A program made the translations under genes and the position numbers. Positions 13,628 to 19,274 of a DNA stretch of 19,274 nt are shown here, piece after piece. This DNA comes from an uncultured Peptococcaceae bacterium (GTDB taxonomy: Bacteria; Bacillota; Dehalobacteriia; UBA7702): NCBI GenBank assembly GCA_937919295.1, contig CALFRX010000260.1, forward strand, positions 1 to 19,274, written 5' to 3'. The notes under the pieces were generated by a model, which saw only the letters and a list, made by a program, of their open reading frames with translations, did no database searches and was not told the origin of the DNA. The first letter of the stretch is position 1. Each line of letters starts with the position of its first letter.

Positions 13628-13762
13628 TCATTCCTCTTCAAACTGGTCTTTTCCGGCACCGCACAACGGACATACCCAATCATCGGGAAGATCTGCGAAT
13701 TTCACGCCTTCGGCTTCCTCGTCATAAACATAACCGCAAACCGTGCAAACATATCTTTTCAT
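13628..13762 (-). CDS. Short-form rubredoxin
   Basis: A 44-residue one-iron electron carrier. Both Cys pairs are intact: YVCTVCGYVYD (Cys6, Cys9) and WVCPLCGAGKDQFE (Cys31, Cys34), and DLPDDW precedes the second pair. The loop between the halves (YDEEAEGVKFADLP) is 8 or so residues shorter than in 52-54-residue rubredoxins. Shortened forms, such as the 45-residue protein of Desulfovibrio desulfuricans, are known to function. Start ATG 13762 has AAAGGAGG (plus-strand 13771-13778), 8 bp upstream. It probably serves oxygen or peroxide detoxification or redox metabolism in an anaerobe. It is transcribed alone, convergent with the ABC operon. Confidence 0.95.
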   Translation of the reverse strand: MKRYVCTVCGYVYDEEAEGVKFADLPDDWVCPLCGAGKDQFEEE

Positions 13763-13798
13763 ATAGCCATCCTCCTTTCGAGCCTTCATTATGCTCTC

Positions 13799-13839
13799 AT
13801 TATACCAGTTTTTTTCATAAAAGGAAGTGACTTTGTCAC
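13799..13839 (-). promoter_or_regulatory. Rubredoxin promoter and upstream palindrome
   Basis: Perfect extended -10 TGGTATAAT on the minus strand (TATAAT at 13799-13804), with a weak -35. Upstream lies GTGAC-TTT-GTCAC (13827-13839). With flanks, the minus strand reads TTGTGACAAAGTCAC, close to Rex or CRP/FNR-type half-sites (TTGTGA, TCAC) but with a 5-bp rather than 6-bp centre, so the regulator is uncertain. Confidence 0.55.
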
Positions 13840-13902
13840 AAATTTCAGAAAAAATCAGCGTGGCGGGAGATGCTATTTTTGGCACAAGAATGCGCCGGTT
13901 TT

Positions 13903-15576
13903 TTACCAATAGCGATGAAAGTCCGATTTTCTCAGCTCTTTTTCCTCGGCGTTTAAGTCGTGTTTACGCTGACCAAAGTTTTCGTCGTCTCTGGCGATCA
14001 AAGGATCGTACCAGTCGGCTTTGTTTTTGGCCCAGGCGATCCAAGCGGTGGTTTTCTCGTTAGATTCCTCTTTGGCTTCTACCGCGATGATATAGGTTCG
14101 TATTTTACAGGCCAAAGCGTAATCTTCCGCCTGGTTTTTCAAGGCGAGGGTTTTTTCCACCTCCGCGTTGTATTCCTCCCAGCCTTCCTCACGGCAACGT
14201 TTTTCTTTTTCCAAAAGGCGCCGGGCGTCTTCCCTCTCTTCGCGTTCCTTACGCACGATTTCTGAAGATTCGTAAAGACCGATGAGAATCTCCCCAAGCC
14301 GCTCTTCCAAACGGACTTTACCCGAATCCCTGAATTCCTTCCAATGATCCACATGGAGGCAGAGACGACCTTTGTATACGTAATCGTACTTACGGATTTT
14401 CGGTTTTTGCGCAAGTACGCCATTTTTCACGGCTTCCTGATAGAGAAGAAGTTCTTTGCGCTCCTGTTTGGTCAAAACATGAACCGTCTTTTTCTTGTTT
14501 TCCTTGATGATGAGGGGTACTTTCTCCCCGCGCACGATAAAGTCGAGATTTTCCGTAAGCAGACAGCCCAATGGCTCCATCACGCGTATCAGAGAATCAA
14601 TGATGCGATAAACCCGGGGCAGGGTCTCGGCGGCAAGTTCCCCCCAAAGGAACGGCGGCGTGATCTTATCTTGCCATTGCGCCCAAAGGATGCTGTCCTC
14701 TTCCGAAATTTCATTGTTCTCCCAGGCTTCGGCCGCCCGCTGATATTGTGTGATCTTCGGGTGCAGCGGCGCGCTTTCCGGCGACAGCCAAATATGCTCC
14801 GCGGCAGCCAGCACGATTTCCCGCTCTTCCTCCTGTAAAAAACCGAGGCAATGACTACGGTCTTCCAAGGACATGCCGGGTTTTTCCGTTCTGGGCCCTG
14901 TCTTTTGGTTTGGCGCCGCGTTTTTCGGCAGCAGGGGAATGGTCACCGGTTTCCCTGCTCTCAGCTTTGCCCAATAGCCAGGCGGTGGCGTAGGGATTTC
15001 AAGAGATTTACAGACTTTGTGAATCGTCACATCCGAAACGGAATACTTTTTCGCAACTTCTGTAACAGGCATTTGCCAGACTTCTCTGTATAACGTTTCC
15101 CGATCATATACATTATACGTTTGTCCCCAGCGCAAAAACGTTTCCGGAGGCGACAACACAGTTTCCGACTCTTCGGGGTTGACGGAAGAGGCGGAATTCA
15201 ATTTTGCGGGTTTTACTGCCGATGGCTTCGGGTGGCTGAATTTCGCGGAAAGCATTTTTGGCAGTTCCGTAAAAGTGTGGGTATGCATCGCCTTTTTGTT
15301 TTTCCGTGAAGCGCTGCTGTTGGAAAGATTGATCACGACTCCTTTGGTTTGAGGCAAAGGCGTTTTTTTAACTTCTTTTCCGCATTCGATTTGCGACCAA
15401 TAACCCGGCGGCGGCACAGGAATGTCCGCGTCAGCACATTCTTTGCGCAAACAAGCATAGCTGATGCCATACTTTTTGGCTACACCAGACAAAGAGATTT
15501 CCCAAATTTCATTATATAAACTCTCACGGGATAATATGATTTCCGGTTTGTTTTTTTCCGTGTTGTTCTCAGACAT
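13903..15576 (-). CDS. Protein with two HTH-like 'PPPGYW' domains, function unknown
   Basis: A 557-residue soluble, charged protein. Residues about 16-76 and 158-217 are two copies of the same domain: SRESLYNEIWEISLSGVAKK ... IPVPPPGYW ... CGK, and DRETLYREVWQMPVTEVAKK ... IPTPPPGYW ... AGKP. Each looks like a helix-turn-helix (VAKKYGISYACLRKEC; VAKKYSVSDVTIHKVC) followed by the Pro/Gly/Trp clamp. The pattern LYxxVWxxPxxxxAKxYGVS...IPxPPxGYW is familiar from uncharacterised bacterial proteins, but I know no tested function. A low-complexity basic linker joins the copies. Residues about 440-505 form a probable coiled coil (EREEREDARRLLEKEKR), and the end is Trp-rich (AWIAWAKNKADWYDPL). Start ATG 15576 has GGAAGG 5 bp upstream. 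Stand-alone gene; DNA or RNA binding is inferred. Confidence 0.85.
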   Translation of the reverse strand: MSENNTEKNKPEIILSRESLYNEIWEISLSGVAKKYGISYACLRKECADADIPVPPPGYWSQIECGKEVKKTPLPQTKGVVINLSNSSASRKNKKAMHTHTFTELPKMLSAKFSHPKPSAVKPAKLNSASSVNPEESETVLSPPETFLRWGQTYNVYDRETLYREVWQMPVTEVAKKYSVSDVTIHKVCKSLEIPTPPPGYWAKLRAGKPVTIPLLPKNAAPNQKTGPRTEKPGMSLEDRSHCLGFLQEEEREIVLAAAEHIWLSPESAPLHPKITQYQRAAEAWENNEISEEDSILWAQWQDKITPPFLWGELAAETLPRVYRIIDSLIRVMEPLGCLLTENLDFIVRGEKVPLIIKENKKKTVHVLTKQERKELLLYQEAVKNGVLAQKPKIRKYDYVYKGRLCLHVDHWKEFRDSGKVRLEERLGEILIGLYESSEIVRKEREEREDARRLLEKEKRCREEGWEEYNAEVEKTLALKNQAEDYALACKIRTYIIAVEAKEESNEKTTAWIAWAKNKADWYDPLIARDDENFGQRKHDLNAEEKELRKSDFHRYW

Positions 15577-15594
15577 GGCTTCCTTCCTTTTTAT

Positions 15595-15611
15595 AGTGAT
15601 CTGATTCACAA
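15595..15611. promoter_or_regulatory. CRP/FNR- or Rex-like palindrome before the 557-residue gene
   Basis: Minus strand TTGTGA-N6-TCAC (plus-strand GTGA 15596-15599, TCAC 15606-15609, outer TCACAA to 15611). The 6-bp centre fits both the CRP type (TGTGA-N6-TCACA) and the Rex type (TTGTGA-N6-TCACAA), with the left outer bases imperfect. It lies just upstream of the ribosome binding site. Confidence 0.35.
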
Positions 15612-15627
15612 GAGACGGGAAGGCCTT

Positions 15628-16170
15628 TCACTCTATCACCATAACATCAAAAAAAGAGGGAATCAGCGAAATGCGCTCTGAAAGAAGAATCTTCCGTTTT
15701 GGGGCAAGTCGCTTCAAATCAGAGGCTTCTTCTCTGTCTGTTTGGAGTTCTTTTACGCTTTTTAAAAACATGGTGTAATCAAAAAACAAATTCTGCTCCA
15801 AAGGCCTGTCCAATGACCAACAGACAAAAACGAAAACATTCTCCACTAAAAAATATGATTTTACTGTTCCTTGCTCGACTACACAAAGTACGGGATGCGT
15901 TAAAACCCCTGACCTCAAAAAGAGCATGAACCATAAAAATTGTTCTTACCCATGGGTCGTTGTCGGCGAAGGTGATGAAAGCGCTTCTTTCTCTTATAAT
16001 CATCAGGCAGCAATTTCTTTTTTACACACCAAATTGCGCCTCCAATATCATCAGACGCTGCGAACAAATCAGGCCGTTCATGGCCTAACTGCGAAGAAAA
16101 GCTCCCTATCTCCAACAGCGATTTGTTCTTCTAAAATACAGATACTGATCTGAGGTAACTGATTTTCCAC
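15628..16170 (-). pseudogene. Apparent gene remnant with three frameshifts, unknown family
   Basis: On the minus strand, four reading-frame pieces join into one protein-like sequence of about 180 residues. Frame 1 from GTG 16170 reads VENQLPQISICILEEQIAVGD and RELFFAV. Frame 2, from about 16085, reads HERPDLFAASDDIGGAIWC. Frame 3, from about 15985, reads RSAFITFADNDPWVRTIFMV. Frame 4, from about 15918, reads VLTHPVLCVVEQGTVKSYFL, runs on to SFFDVMVIE and stops at 15628. Each switch is +1, so three together restore the original frame. Single-base insertions, near AAAG and GGGG runs, would explain it; sequencing errors could too. I recognise no family. The frame stays open upstream of the GTG to about 16220. 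Confidence 0.45.
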
Positions 16171-16636
16171 AACCGGGCCGCTGCCCGGCAAAGCAGAAAA
16201 GGCATCTATTCCCTTTTCGTGCGCGTCATTGCTATATTATAGCATAAAGATAGGATTATTTCTATCGTACCTTATTTATACGTTATTTAGACATTTTTCG
16301 TTAAAGAGAGTCGGTTAAGGCCTTAGACTGGTAAAACATTAATTTCCCAAGGAAAAGCGGGAAGAAAACAAAAATAGCGCAAAATTTACGTATAATGTTA
16401 GCATAGAATTGCAAAAACATAAGCTTATTTCCTTGCCTTCGCGTATCTTCGCGGTTTTTTAAGCAGAAGACGGTGACAGCAAGAGGATTTGCGTTACATT
16501 ATTTTGAGACATCGGGCTGTCTCCTATCGCAATAATTTACGAATTACACTCATGGGCATAAACTTTCGCCGGATTGATACTCAACTGCGTTTTGGAGGTA
16601 TTACGGTACATAATCTAACGTCATGGGCCATCGCCG
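16171..16636. other. Intergenic region with no confident gene
   Basis: AT-rich sequence between the frameshifted remnant and cheB. A minus-strand TATAAT (16236-16241) could be the remnant's -10. A plus-strand TATAAT (16391-16396) precedes a short hairpin, CGCG-TATCTT-CGCG, with GTTTTTT (about 16441-16460), possibly a tiny transcript. CCGGGC/GCCCGG near 16173-16188 is a palindrome. A 61-codon plus-strand frame ending at 16659 (contains MGINFRRIDTQLRFGGI) has no ribosome binding site and overlaps cheB. Confidence 0.5.
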
Positions 16637-17665
16637 TTATTTGTTCAAACAATCGATGATCGCGTTGGGAATGTTGTCAAGGGACACTTGCTTGGTGACG
16701 GCCTTGAGTTCATAAGCCTCTTTGGGCATACCGTAAACCACGGAAGAATCCTTATCCTGGCCGATGGTATAAGCGCCGGCCTGGTACATTTTCAAGAGGC
16801 CTGCCGCCCCATCTTTCCCCATACCCGTTAAAATCACACCGATACAGCCTTTGCCCACCTTGGCTGCAACCGAATGAAAAAGCACATCCACAGAGGGGCA
16901 ATGCCCGCTCACTTTTTCTCCGGCTGCACATCTCACATAATAGCCCTTCCGGTCTTTTTCCACCGTCAGGTGTTTATCGCCAGGGGCAATCAACGCGGTT
17001 CCCGGTTGAATGCGGTCACCGTTTTGCGCTTCTGCAACGTAGATCTCACATAAATGGTTCATCCGGTCGGCAAACATCTTAGTAAATCCCGGCGGCATAT
17101 GCTGCACCACAACAATGCCGGGGCATTCCTTGGGCAGATGCTTGAGCACGGATAAGATGGCTTCCGTGCCACCGGTTGAGGCTCCGATGGCAATCATCTG
17201 GTATTCGCCGGAGAGCTTTCTTTTGAGGGAAAGCGGTGAAACGGCGCTGTTCACGATCTTTCTTTTCGCCTTTGTTTTGGAGGCAATTTTAACCTTTGTC
17301 GATAATTCCGTGCAAAAGGCGTCAATATTACCTTGGTTTTCAGCATCGGGCTTTTTTACAAAATCAACAGCGCCTGATTCCAATGCTTCGAACACACTCA
17401 TATTCAGTGAGCTTACCAAAACAATGGGAATGGGATTATGGGGCATGATCTTCTTTAAAAAATCAGTCCCCTTTAGACCTGGCATTTCAACATCTAAGGT
17501 CAGCACATCGGGGTTGCAATCAGCGATCTTCTTTTCAGCGTCATAGGCATTTCCCGAAGTACCCACAACTTCGAAAGCGGGGTCAGAGGAAAGATATTTC
17601 TTTAATGCTGTTCTGAAAAAAATAGAGTCGTCAACAATTAATACTCTTATTTTCTTTGATGTCAT
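16637..17665 (-). CDS. cheB: Chemotaxis protein-glutamate methylesterase/deamidase CheB
   Basis: A 342-residue response regulator with an output enzyme. The receiver domain (1-120) has acidic pair Asp12-Asp13 (IVDDS), phosphoacceptor Asp58 (TLDVEMPG), Ser85-Ser86 and Lys104-Lys105 (DFVKKP). After a basic linker (about 128-150) comes the methylesterase domain with catalytic Ser163 (GASTGG), His189 (QHMPPGFT) and Asp285 (GMGKDG), plus SVDVLFHS. It removes methyl groups from receptor glutamates and deamidates glutamines when phosphorylated by CheA. Start choice: two ATGs in tandem (17668 and 17665) follow AAAGGAGG; the second has the better spacing (6 bp) and gives TGATG overlap with the cheR stop. 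Last gene of the cheA-cheR-cheB run. Confidence 0.97.
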   Translation of the reverse strand: MTSKKIRVLIVDDSIFFRTALKKYLSSDPAFEVVGTSGNAYDAEKKIADCNPDVLTLDVEMPGLKGTDFLKKIMPHNPIPIVLVSSLNMSVFEALESGAVDFVKKPDAENQGNIDAFCTELSTKVKIASKTKAKRKIVNSAVSPLSLKRKLSGEYQMIAIGASTGGTEAILSVLKHLPKECPGIVVVQHMPPGFTKMFADRMNHLCEIYVAEAQNGDRIQPGTALIAPGDKHLTVEKDRKGYYVRCAAGEKVSGHCPSVDVLFHSVAAKVGKGCIGVILTGMGKDGAAGLLKMYQAGAYTIGQDKDSSVVYGMPKEAYELKAVTKQVSLDNIPNAIIDCLNK

Positions 17666-18474
17666 CATCGACCTCCTTTTTGATAAACAGAAGGTTGAAT
17701 ATACTTGAATTTGGATTGGTCGCGCTGTATGGTTTCGGAATGACCGATAAAAAGATACCCTCCAGGCTTTATGACATCATAAAACCGATTGATTAGGTCA
17801 CTCTTCGTCACTTGGTCAAAATAAATCATCACATTGCGGCAGAATATCAAATCGAATCCTTTATGAAAAGGAATTGGATCCATGAGATTAAAATGTTTAA
17901 AAAGCACCTCCTTTCTTATTTCTGGTTTTAATTGATAGGAGCCGTCTTTAAAAATGAAATATCTTCGTTTCCAAGACGGATCAAGGTTTTTCAAAAAATC
18001 TTCCTGATACGTTGCTTTCTGGGCTTTCTCTATGGCATTGGCCGAAATATCCGTTGCTAAGATCTGAAATTTCCACTGGTTGCTTTGTAAACCAAGGAAA
18101 TCTTTGATAACCATGACAGTGGTATAAGCTTCCTCCCCGGAGGAACAGCCGGCACTCCAGATCCGCATTTCCTTGTTGCTGTTCTTTTTGACGATTTGAG
18201 GCAAGATCACTGTTTTTAAAAACTCAAAGTGAGCCTGTTCTCTCATAAAGTAGGTATGGTTGGTGGTAAGCTTATTCAGCAAAACCGTAATTTCCCTGGC
18301 GTCATTTCCCTTGATCAGCTTAAAATAATCGGAAAAGCTATCCATTTTCTTTTCCATCAATACCGAATACATACGTGATTCAATCAGCTGACGCTTATTG
18401 ATGAGATTGATACCGTAGTTTGACTTAACATAGGAAACCATATCCGTAAATTCATTGTCGGTTAGTTTTATCAT
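17665..18474 (-). CDS. cheR: Chemoreceptor glutamate methyltransferase CheR
   Basis: A 269-residue S-adenosylmethionine-dependent methyltransferase that methylates receptor glutamates, counteracting CheB. The N-terminal helical domain (1-75) includes TDNEFTDMVSYVKSNYGI and the conserved LTTNHTYFMRE (69-79). The SAM fold has IWSAGCSSGEEAY (105-117), ATDISANAIEKA (140-151), FDLIFCRNVMIYFD (207-220) and GGYLFIGHSE (238-247). No C-terminal TPR is present. Start ATG 18474 (MIKLTDNEF) fits family N-termini and lies 9 bp after GGAG; longer starts at 18480 or 18489 sit on the ribosome binding site. It lies 24 bp after cheA and its stop overlaps the cheB start. Confidence 0.97.
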   Translation of the reverse strand: MIKLTDNEFTDMVSYVKSNYGINLINKRQLIESRMYSVLMEKKMDSFSDYFKLIKGNDAREITVLLNKLTTNHTYFMREQAHFEFLKTVILPQIVKKNSNKEMRIWSAGCSSGEEAYTTVMVIKDFLGLQSNQWKFQILATDISANAIEKAQKATYQEDFLKNLDPSWKRRYFIFKDGSYQLKPEIRKEVLFKHFNLMDPIPFHKGFDLIFCRNVMIYFDQVTKSDLINRFYDVIKPGGYLFIGHSETIQRDQSKFKYIQPSVYQKGGR

Positions 18475-18498
18475 ATACATCTTCTCCACCCTGCAGCA

Positions 18499-19274
18499 TT
18501 AGTTGTTTTTTGCTAAATTTAAAATATCCAGAATCAAACTAATGCTCCCGTCGCCCAAAATGGCGCAACCGGAAATCCCCTTTTCTTTGACGTTATACTG
18601 ATTCAAATACGAAGGCAAAGGCTTAATCACAACCTGCTGTTCGCCGAGGAGCGCATCGGCAAAGATACAGTAAGAGGATTCGCTGCTTTCCACCAAAATA
18701 ATGATGCCGTCTTTAATCTCCTGTACCGAAGTATCGATACCGTAGAGCCGATGCAAACGAATGATCGGGTAGCAGATATCGCGAATCAGGATCCCTTCAT
18801 TCTTTTCGTTATCTTCGATAATGTTGCTGTGATCCACTTTCATCGACTGTTTGATGTTATTGATGGGAATGGTAAAGATAGAATCTCCCACCAAAACCTT
18901 CATTCCGTTTACAATAGCCAGGGTAAGCGGAATTTTTATGTATACCGAAGCGCCTTCCCCCGGTACGCAATCGAGGATCACTTCTCCGCCGGCCTTTTCA
19001 ATATTTTTCTTTACCACATCCATGCCAACGCCGCGCCCGGAAAACTCCGTGACCTGATCTTTGGTGGAAAATCCCGGCATCATCAAAAAGGCGTATGTTT
19101 CTTTTGCCGTGTATTCCGCTTCCGGCTTTCTCAAAAGTCCCCGGGATTTGGCTTTCTTTAAGATCGCCTGTTGATCGTAGCCCCTGCCGTCGTCGCAGAT
19201 GGATACGAGGATTTCGCCGCCGGTATTTTGCGCGGACAGTGTAATCTTCCCTTTTGCCGGTTTTCCGCTGGCCA
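18499..19274 (-). CDS. cheA: Chemotaxis histidine kinase CheA, C-terminal part
   Basis: The last 258 residues of CheA; the gene continues beyond the window's right edge. Seen: the end of the ATPase domain with ASGKPAKGKITLSAQ, G1 box SICDDGRGYD, the ATP-lid region MMPGFSTKDQVTEFSGRGVG (G2, GRGVGMDVV) and GEGASVYIKIPLTLAI. Then comes the CheW-like regulatory P5 domain (from about VNGMKVLVGDSIFTIP to LILDILNLAK), which couples the kinase to CheW and receptors. CheA phosphorylates CheY and CheB. The phospho-transfer His and dimerisation domains lie outside the window. It is the first visible gene of the che run, co-transcribed with cheR and cheB. Confidence 0.96.
   Translation of the reverse strand, partial: ASGKPAKGKITLSAQNTGGEILVSICDDGRGYDQQAILKKAKSRGLLRKPEAEYTAKETYAFLMMPGFSTKDQVTEFSGRGVGMDVVKKNIEKAGGEVILDCVPGEGASVYIKIPLTLAIVNGMKVLVGDSIFTIPINNIKQSMKVDHSNIIEDNEKNEGILIRDICYPIIRLHRLYGIDTSVQEIKDGIIILVESSESSYCIFADALLGEQQVVIKPLPSYLNQYNVKEKGISGCAILGDGSISLILDILNLAKNN

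Noticed and set aside
14344..14838. 164-codon plus-strand frame opposite the 557-residue gene
   Set aside because: Shadow frame; the minus strand has the ribosome binding site, duplicated domains and full-length frame.
16403..16636. Cyclic-di-GMP riboswitch near the che genes
   Set aside because: The conserved GEMM core sequences are not present on either strand.
16552..16659. Small plus-strand gene beginning MGINFRRIDTQ
   Set aside because: No ribosome binding site, overlaps the 3' end of cheB on the other strand, and no recognisable family.

Overview
The window looks like chromosome from an anaerobic, motile, Gram-positive-type bacterium (Bacillota, clostridial or Negativicutes-like). The grounds are strong AGGAGG-type ribosome binding sites, sigma-A promoters, a CIRCE heat-shock operator, rubredoxin, a non-pyrrolysine MttB-family methyltransferase and a CheA/CheR/CheB cluster. 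This placement is inferred from gene content and signals; no marker gene settles the species.

Layout. Positions 1-288 hold three tRNAs: Ser-UGA (5' end cut off by the window), Ser-GCU and Arg-ACG. Degenerating tandem copies of the tRNA-Arg tail plus its terminator hairpin follow. A VanZ-family membrane protein (770-1267) ends in a clear terminator. Next is a methylamine-type catabolic module: a PAS/AAA+/Fis sigma-54 activator (1574-2977), a well-matched -24/-12 promoter (3204-3219) with possible upstream activator repeats, an MFS transporter and an MttB-like methyltransferase. A sigma-A-type promoter then drives an MFS transporter fragment cut at about 75 residues, which runs straight into a hydantoinase/oxoprolinase-family protein.

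A convergent gap at 8415-8627 carries a CIRCE operator with no heat-shock gene beside it. It overlaps a minus-strand promoter that would make only a transcript of about 105 nt. On the minus strand lie a glyoxalase-fold protein and an Hsp20 chaperone. Divergent from Hsp20 is a tight four-gene operon: XRE regulator with a large helical C-terminus, CPBP membrane protease, ABC ATPase and ABC-2 permease. A short rubredoxin and a 557-residue protein with two copies of an HTH-like 'PPPGYW' domain follow on the minus strand, then an apparent multiply frameshifted gene remnant and about 465 bp without a confident gene. The window ends in a chemotaxis operon transcribed leftwards (cheA 3' part, cheR, cheB).

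How the parts work together: the activator, sigma-54 promoter, transporter and MttB homologue form one inducible uptake-and-demethylation unit for an unidentified methylated amine. No corrinoid protein is in the window, so the methyl acceptor must be encoded elsewhere. The XRE/CPBP/ABC operon reads as a self-regulated export or peptide-handling cassette. The che genes form an adaptation module (methylation, demethylation, kinase).
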